Assembly: GCF_015291665.1 (NCBI RefSeq)
Contig: NZ_CP030048.1
Location: 6,076,001-6,140,000, forward strand
Reading direction: 5' to 3'
DNA length: 64,000 bases
Source: Bradyrhizobium sp. CCBAU 53338
GTDB taxonomy: Bacteria > Pseudomonadota > Alphaproteobacteria > Rhizobiales > Xanthobacteraceae
The notes under the pieces were generated by a model. That model was not told the origin of the DNA and ran no database searches. It saw only the letters and a list, made by a program, of their open reading frames with translations. This document shows, one piece after another, positions 60,177 to 64,000 of the stretch. Each line of letters opens with the position of its first letter. Positions within the stretch are counted from its first letter, which is position 1. The translations under genes were made by a program, and so were the position numbers.

Positions 60177-61451
60177 ATGAACATTCAGACACCGGTCAAG
60201 ACCGACAAGGCCGAACGCATGCGGCGCGCGCGCGAGGAAGCCTATGCGACCCCGCTGAAGAATTTTCATCCGGGTGCGCCAAGACTGTTCCAGGACGACA
60301 CGCTGTGGCCGTGGTTCGAGCGGCTGCGCAAGGAAGAGCCGGTGCATTACTGCACCAACGCGCCGATCGAACCCTACTGGTCGGTGGTGAAATACAACGA
60401 CATCATGCATGTCGACACCAATCACGGCATCTTCTCGTCGGACTCGACGCTCGGCGGCATCTCGATCCGCGACGTGCCCGAGGGCTACGACTGGCCGAGC
60501 TTCATCGCGATGGACCAGCCCAAGCACTCGTCGCAGCGCAAGACCGTGTCGCCGATGTTCACGCCGACCCATCTGGACGAACTGGCAAAACTGATCCGGC
60601 AACGCTCGCAGACCGTGCTGGACAATCTGCCGCGCAACGAGACCTTCAACTTCGTCGAACGGGTTTCGATCGAGCTGACGACGCAGATGCTGGCAACCCT
60701 GTTCGACTTCCCCTGGGAGGAGCGGCGCAAGCTGACGCGCTGGTCCGACGTCTCGACCGCGCTGCCCAAGAGCGGCATCGTCGCCTCGGCCGAAGAGCGC
60801 CGCCGCGAGATGGACGAGTGCTACGCCTACATGTCGAAGCTGTGGAACGAGCGAGTCAACTCGGCGCCACGCAACGATCTGTTGTCGCTGATGGCGCATA
60901 ACGACGCCACGCGGTTCATGGATCCCGACAACCTCATGGGCAACATCATCCTGCTCATCGTCGGCGGCAACGACACCACGCGCAATACCATGACGGGCTC
61001 GGTGCTGGCGCTGAACGAGAACCCCGAGCAGTACGACAAGCTGCGCGCCAACCCCGGCCTGATCGACACCATGGTGCCCGAGGTGATCCGCTGGCAGACC
61101 CCGCTGGCGCATATGCGCCGCACCGCGCTTGCCGATACCGAGATCGGCGGCAAGCACATCAAGAAGGGCGACCGCGTCGTGATGTGGTACGTCTCGGGCA
61201 ACCGCGACGAGGAGATGATCGAGAAGCCGAACGACTTCATCATCGACCGCGCGCGCCCGCGCACTCATCTCTCCTTCGGCTTCGGCATCCATCGCTGCGT
61301 CGGCATGCGCCTCGCCGAGCTGCAGCTGCGAATCGTCTGGGAGGAGATGCTGAAGCGGTTCGACCGGATCGAGGTGGTCGGCGAGCCGAAACGGATCTAT
61401 TCCAGCTTCATCAAGGGATATGAGTCGCTGCCGGTGAGGATTGCGGCCTAA
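60177..61451 (+). CDS. cytochrome P450, CYP153-like, tandem paralogue
   Basis: A 424-residue P450 very similar to its upstream neighbour, sharing long identical blocks around the I-helix (IVGGNDTTRNTM), RWQTPLAHMRRTAL and the haem loop HLSFGFGIHRCVG. It differs most in the first 40 residues and around 190-235, the B'-F/G regions that shape the substrate pocket. This suggests duplication with divergence in substrate choice. The ATG at 60177 starts MNIQTPVKTDKA; upstream in-frame residues are not P450-like. No redox partner is adjacent. Confidence 0.9.
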   Translation: MNIQTPVKTDKAERMRRAREEAYATPLKNFHPGAPRLFQDDTLWPWFERLRKEEPVHYCTNAPIEPYWSVVKYNDIMHVDTNHGIFSSDSTLGGISIRDVPEGYDWPSFIAMDQPKHSSQRKTVSPMFTPTHLDELAKLIRQRSQTVLDNLPRNETFNFVERVSIELTTQMLATLFDFPWEERRKLTRWSDVSTALPKSGIVASAEERRREMDECYAYMSKLWNERVNSAPRNDLLSLMAHNDATRFMDPDNLMGNIILLIVGGNDTTRNTMTGSVLALNENPEQYDKLRANPGLIDTMVPEVIRWQTPLAHMRRTALADTEIGGKHIKKGDRVVMWYVSGNRDEEMIEKPNDFIIDRARPRTHLSFGFGIHRCVGMRLAELQLRIVWEEMLKRFDRIEVVGEPKRIYSSFIKGYESLPVRIAA

Positions 61452-61565
61452 GGCCTATCCTCCGTCATTGCGAAGGCAGCTATAGAATTCCGGCATGACA
61501 GCTCGCGCAACATGCGAAGGGCCGGCCGCCGCCTTGTGTCCTAAGCACTCACCGCGCGCTCGCTG

Positions 61566-61712
61566 CGCCCCCTCGCCCCGCTTGCGGGGAGAGGGTTGGG
61601 GTGAGGGGGAGTCTCCACGGGGACGGTGACAATTGGACTCGCGGAGACTCCCCCTCACCCGGAATTTGCTCAGCAGATTCCGGCCTCTCCGCGCAGGCGG
61701 GGAGAGGCAAAG
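61566..61712. repeat. palindromic repeat between the P450 and LysR genes
   Basis: A CCCCGC/GCGGGG hairpin with flanking CCTC/GAGG is followed by GGTGAGGGGGA and, further on, its mirror TCCCCCTCACC. Between them is GTCTCC...GGAGAC. A second hairpin, CCTCTCCGC/GCGGGGAGAGG, closes the block. It belongs to the same style as the elements at 16186 and 16836. Confidence 0.6.
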
Positions 61713-61717
61713 AAAGG

Positions 61718-62638
61718 TCAACTCAATTTGATGTCCCACACGCCTTCCTTGCGGCAGGCGGCGACTTCCTCGCGCAGGAGCGCGGTGATGGCGAGCGAGG
61801 CCGTCGAGGCCGGGCGGTCGATCGGAGAGGCGAAAATGAGCTCGCGCGTCATCGGCTTGGAGACGATAGCGGTTTCCAACCGGCCGTCCGCGACCTCGCC
61901 ATGGACCGACGAAGGCGGCAGCAGCGCGAAGCCGAGCCCTTCCTCGACGAGGCTCGTCAGCACGCGGAACGAATCTGCCTCGAGCTGGACGTCGAGCTTG
62001 ATCTTGCGCTGGGCTGCCGCATGCTCGATCAGCGCGCGGAGGCCGTGCGAATGACTGGGCAACACCAGGCGCTGCCGCAGCAGCCAGCCGACATCGACGC
62101 TCTTCCTGCGCGCCAGGCCGCAGCCGCGCGGGCCGACCGCGACGATGTTGTCGCGTCCCAAGCTCTCGACGTTGAGATGCAGATCCGCCGAGCGGCCGTA
62201 CAGGATGGCGAGGTCCATCTCGCCGCGATGCAGCCATTCGACCAGATGGCCGCTGTAGCTCTCGACGATGCGCAGCGAGATGCCCGGATATTTTTCGACG
62301 CAGCGCCGCGCGAAGCGCGCCGACAGCACGCAGCTCACGGTCGGAACCAGGCCGAGCACGACCTGCCCCGACGGCGGCCCCTTCGCCGACTGGATGTCGT
62401 CGCGAATCTGGTCGATCTGCCGCACGATGCCGGAGGTGCGCGCCAGCAAAAGGCGCCCGGCTTCGGTCAGCACCATGCCGCGGCCGTTGCGGGTGAACAG
62501 CTCCGTGCGCAGCTCGTGCTCCAGCAGCTTGATCTGCCTGGAGAGCGCGGGCTGCGCCACGCGCAGCGTGTCGGAGGCCTTGCTCAGGCTGCCGAGCTCC
62601 GCCACGCAACTGAAGGTCCTGAGCTGCCGGAAATCCAT
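61718..62638 (-). CDS. LysR family transcriptional regulator
   Basis: A 306-residue regulator. The N-terminal winged helix-turn-helix (1-60) has LGSLSKASDTLRVAQPALSRQI, the LysR signature. The effector domain (about 90-300) resembles NAC/Cbl-type and nitrogen-assimilation-like members, with no clear ligand. I took the ATG at 62638 (MDFRQLRTF). It is divergent from the acyl-CoA dehydrogenase gene with a 125-base gap, the usual arrangement for a LysR protein and its target. Confidence 0.92.
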   Translation of the reverse strand: MDFRQLRTFSCVAELGSLSKASDTLRVAQPALSRQIKLLEHELRTELFTRNGRGMVLTEAGRLLLARTSGIVRQIDQIRDDIQSAKGPPSGQVVLGLVPTVSCVLSARFARRCVEKYPGISLRIVESYSGHLVEWLHRGEMDLAILYGRSADLHLNVESLGRDNIVAVGPRGCGLARRKSVDVGWLLRQRLVLPSHSHGLRALIEHAAAQRKIKLDVQLEADSFRVLTSLVEEGLGFALLPPSSVHGEVADGRLETAIVSKPMTRELIFASPIDRPASTASLAITALLREEVAACRKEGVWDIKLS

Positions 62639-62763
62639 GCTTGCCAATCCTGGAAGGCTACTCCATACGCTATAGCAAATGAGCATAGGGGGCTGGCGTT
62701 GTTTTCACAACGCCGGAGGATCGGCCGGCGTTATCTTAACTGCCGCTACCAACGGGAAACGCC

Positions 62764-63933
62764 ATGACTGAGCAACACCACAGCGAAGATTACGCCGACA
62801 TCCGCGAAGCCGTCGCAAAGCTTTGTGCGCAGTTTCCCGGCGAGTACTGGCGCAAGCTCGACCGCGAGATGGCCTACCCCAAGGCTTTCGTCGACGCGCT
62901 GACGCAGGCCGGCTATCTCTCGGTGCTGATCCCCGAAGAATATGGTGGCGCCGGCCTGAAGCTTTCCGCCGCGGCGGCGATCCTGGAAGAGATCCAGCGT
63001 GCCGGCTGCAACGGCGGCGGCTGCCATGCCCAGATGTACACGATGGGCACCGTGCTGCGGCACGGCAACGCCGAGCAGAAGGCAAAATACCTGCCGAAGA
63101 TCGCGAGCGGCGAATTGCGCCTGCAGGCGTTCGGCGTCACCGAGCCGACCAGCGGCACCGACACGTCATCGCTGAAGACCTTCGCGCGCAAGGAAGGCAA
63201 CGACAGCTACATCGTCAATGGCCAGAAGATCTGGACCAGCCGCGCCGAGCATTCGGACCTGATGGTGCTGCTGGCGCGCACCACGCCAAAGGAGCAGGCC
63301 AAGAAGCGGACCGATGGCCTGTCGGTGTTCATCGTCGACATGCGCGAGGCCAGGAACAACGGCCTCGAGATCCGCCCGATCCGCACCATGATGAACCACG
63401 CCACGACCGAAGTGTTCTTTACCGACATGAAGGTTCCGGCGGAGAACCTGATCGGCGAAGAAGGCAAGGGTTTTCGTTACATCCTTTCCGGCATGAACGC
63501 CGAGCGCATCCTGATCGCCGCCGAGTGCGTCGGCGACGCCAAATGGTTCATTGCCAAGGCGACCAACTACGCCAGGGAGCGCACGGTGTTCGGCCGACCG
63601 ATCGGCCAGAACCAGGGCATCCAGTTCCCGATCGCGAAGGCCTACGCCTCGATGCGGGCGGCCGAGCTGATGGTGAAGGAAGCCACGCGCAAATACGAGG
63701 CCGGGCTCGACTGCGGCGCGGAGGCCAACATGGCCAAGATGCTGGCCGCCGATGCGTCCTGGGAAGCGGCGAACGCCTGCATCCAGACCCATGGCGGCTT
63801 CGGCTTTGCCGAGGAATACGACGTCGAGCGCAAGTTCCGGGAGACGCGGCTCTATCAGGTCGCGCCGATCTCGACCAACCTGGTGCTGTCCTTCGTCGCC
63901 GAGCATGTGCTCGGCATGCCCCGCTCGTACTGA
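62764..63933 (+). CDS. acyl-CoA dehydrogenase
   Basis: A 389-residue FAD-dependent dehydrogenase. The N-terminal helical domain, the middle sheet with FGVTEPTSGTDTSSLKTFA (signature 1), and the C-terminal helices with YARERTVFGRPIGQNQGIQF and IQTHGGFGFAEEYDVER (signature 2 region) are all present. The catalytic Glu position near residue 365 is not a clean match, so substrate class is open. It is followed nine bases later by a class III CoA-transferase start, suggesting catabolism of a CoA-activated acid under LysR control. Confidence 0.93.
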   Translation: MTEQHHSEDYADIREAVAKLCAQFPGEYWRKLDREMAYPKAFVDALTQAGYLSVLIPEEYGGAGLKLSAAAAILEEIQRAGCNGGGCHAQMYTMGTVLRHGNAEQKAKYLPKIASGELRLQAFGVTEPTSGTDTSSLKTFARKEGNDSYIVNGQKIWTSRAEHSDLMVLLARTTPKEQAKKRTDGLSVFIVDMREARNNGLEIRPIRTMMNHATTEVFFTDMKVPAENLIGEEGKGFRYILSGMNAERILIAAECVGDAKWFIAKATNYARERTVFGRPIGQNQGIQFPIAKAYASMRAAELMVKEATRKYEAGLDCGAEANMAKMLAADASWEAANACIQTHGGFGFAEEYDVERKFRETRLYQVAPISTNLVLSFVAEHVLGMPRSY

Positions 63934-63942
63934 GGTCGCATC

Positions 63943-64000
63943 ATGGGAGCACTTGACGGGATCAGGGTGATTGCGGTCGAGCAGGCGGTGGCCGCGCCGT
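63943..64000 (+). CDS. CaiB/BaiF class III CoA-transferase, N-terminal fragment
   Basis: Only the first 19 codons lie in the window: MGALDGIRVIAVEQAVAAP. The pattern LxGIRV-hydrophobic-(3-4)-A-x-A-x-P is characteristic of the N-terminus of CaiB/BaiF (family III) CoA-transferases. The frame remains open at the window edge. It starts nine bases after the acyl-CoA dehydrogenase stop, so the two are in one operon. Confidence 0.8.
   Translation, partial: MGALDGIRVIAVEQAVAAP

Noticed and set aside
61455..62609. Arg-rich open frame on the minus strand across the LysR gene
   Set aside because: The LysR gene in another frame has a clear helix-turn-helix; this frame runs on into the palindromic repeat and has no domain.

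Overview
The window is high-GC chromosomal DNA of an alphaproteobacterium, most likely Bradyrhizobium or a close relative in the Nitrobacteraceae. The evidence is the CtrA and ChpT cell-cycle proteins with GANTC and TTAA-N7-TTAAC type sites, an EipA (DUF1134) homologue, the alphaproteobacterial style of flagellar and chemotaxis genes, several small orphan proteins of the kind seen in Bradyrhizobium, and cloverleaf-like intergenic repeats. Genus assignment is from memory of protein families, not from a database search. I see no rRNA, CRISPR array, prophage or intact insertion sequence.

Layout. 0-2.4 kb: a TetR regulator, a DUF4864 protein and an MFS transporter. 2.5-7.0 kb: a periplasmic/outer-membrane copper-handling operon (His/Cys-rich protein, small lipoprotein, TolC-like channel, Tat-exported multicopper oxidase, cupredoxin, CusF-like protein) with no inner-membrane pump. 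7.0-9.9 kb: flhA behind a CtrA-like box. 9.9-13.9 kb: sparse region with a degenerate repeat, small orphan genes and an NDH-2-like oxidoreductase. 14-17 kb: an AraC regulator and a SigK/RskA-type sigma/anti-sigma pair. 17-20.2 kb: fliJ and fliI, divergent from ctrA across a regulatory region dense in GANTC. 20.2-23.7 kb: a CHAT-protease/TPR gene followed by a nine-helix membrane protein. 24-26.2 kb: a DUF350 / Ser-rich / His-Gly-rich / glutathionylspermidine-synthase-like cassette. 26.2-32.9 kb: chpT-cheA-cheW-cheY-cheB-cheR on the minus strand. 33-36.6 kb: cysQ, a YHS protein, eipA and a membrane-anchored coiled-coil protein. 36.7 kb: tRNA-Val(CAC), followed to 41.2 kb by small genes including cspA, rpsU and a GreA/GreB-family gene. 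41.9-48.2 kb: an animal-type haem peroxidase, a second (exported) CHAT/TPR protein, a ClpP-like periplasmic protein and a PD-(D/E)xK-like protein. 48-52.7 kb: a ThDP enzyme, an L,D-transpeptidase, a DUF2927 protein and a threonine-synthase-like enzyme. 53-56.2 kb: a compact uracil-catabolism (URC) operon. 56-58.5 kb: an M48 peptidase and a DUF898 membrane protein. 58.8-64 kb: two tandem CYP153-like P450s, a LysR regulator, an acyl-CoA dehydrogenase and the start of a class III CoA-transferase.

How the genes fit together. The strongest theme is cell-cycle control of motility and envelope. The regulator CtrA and its phosphodonor ChpT are both here, and CtrA-like boxes lie before flhA, fliI, cheA and eipA, although only the first two are close to consensus. 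The most interesting under-described modules are the CHAT/TPR plus membrane-protein pair, the exported CHAT/TPR protein with its ClpP-like neighbour, and the bacterial URC operon with a uracil phosphoribosyltransferase whose PRPP loop is unusual.
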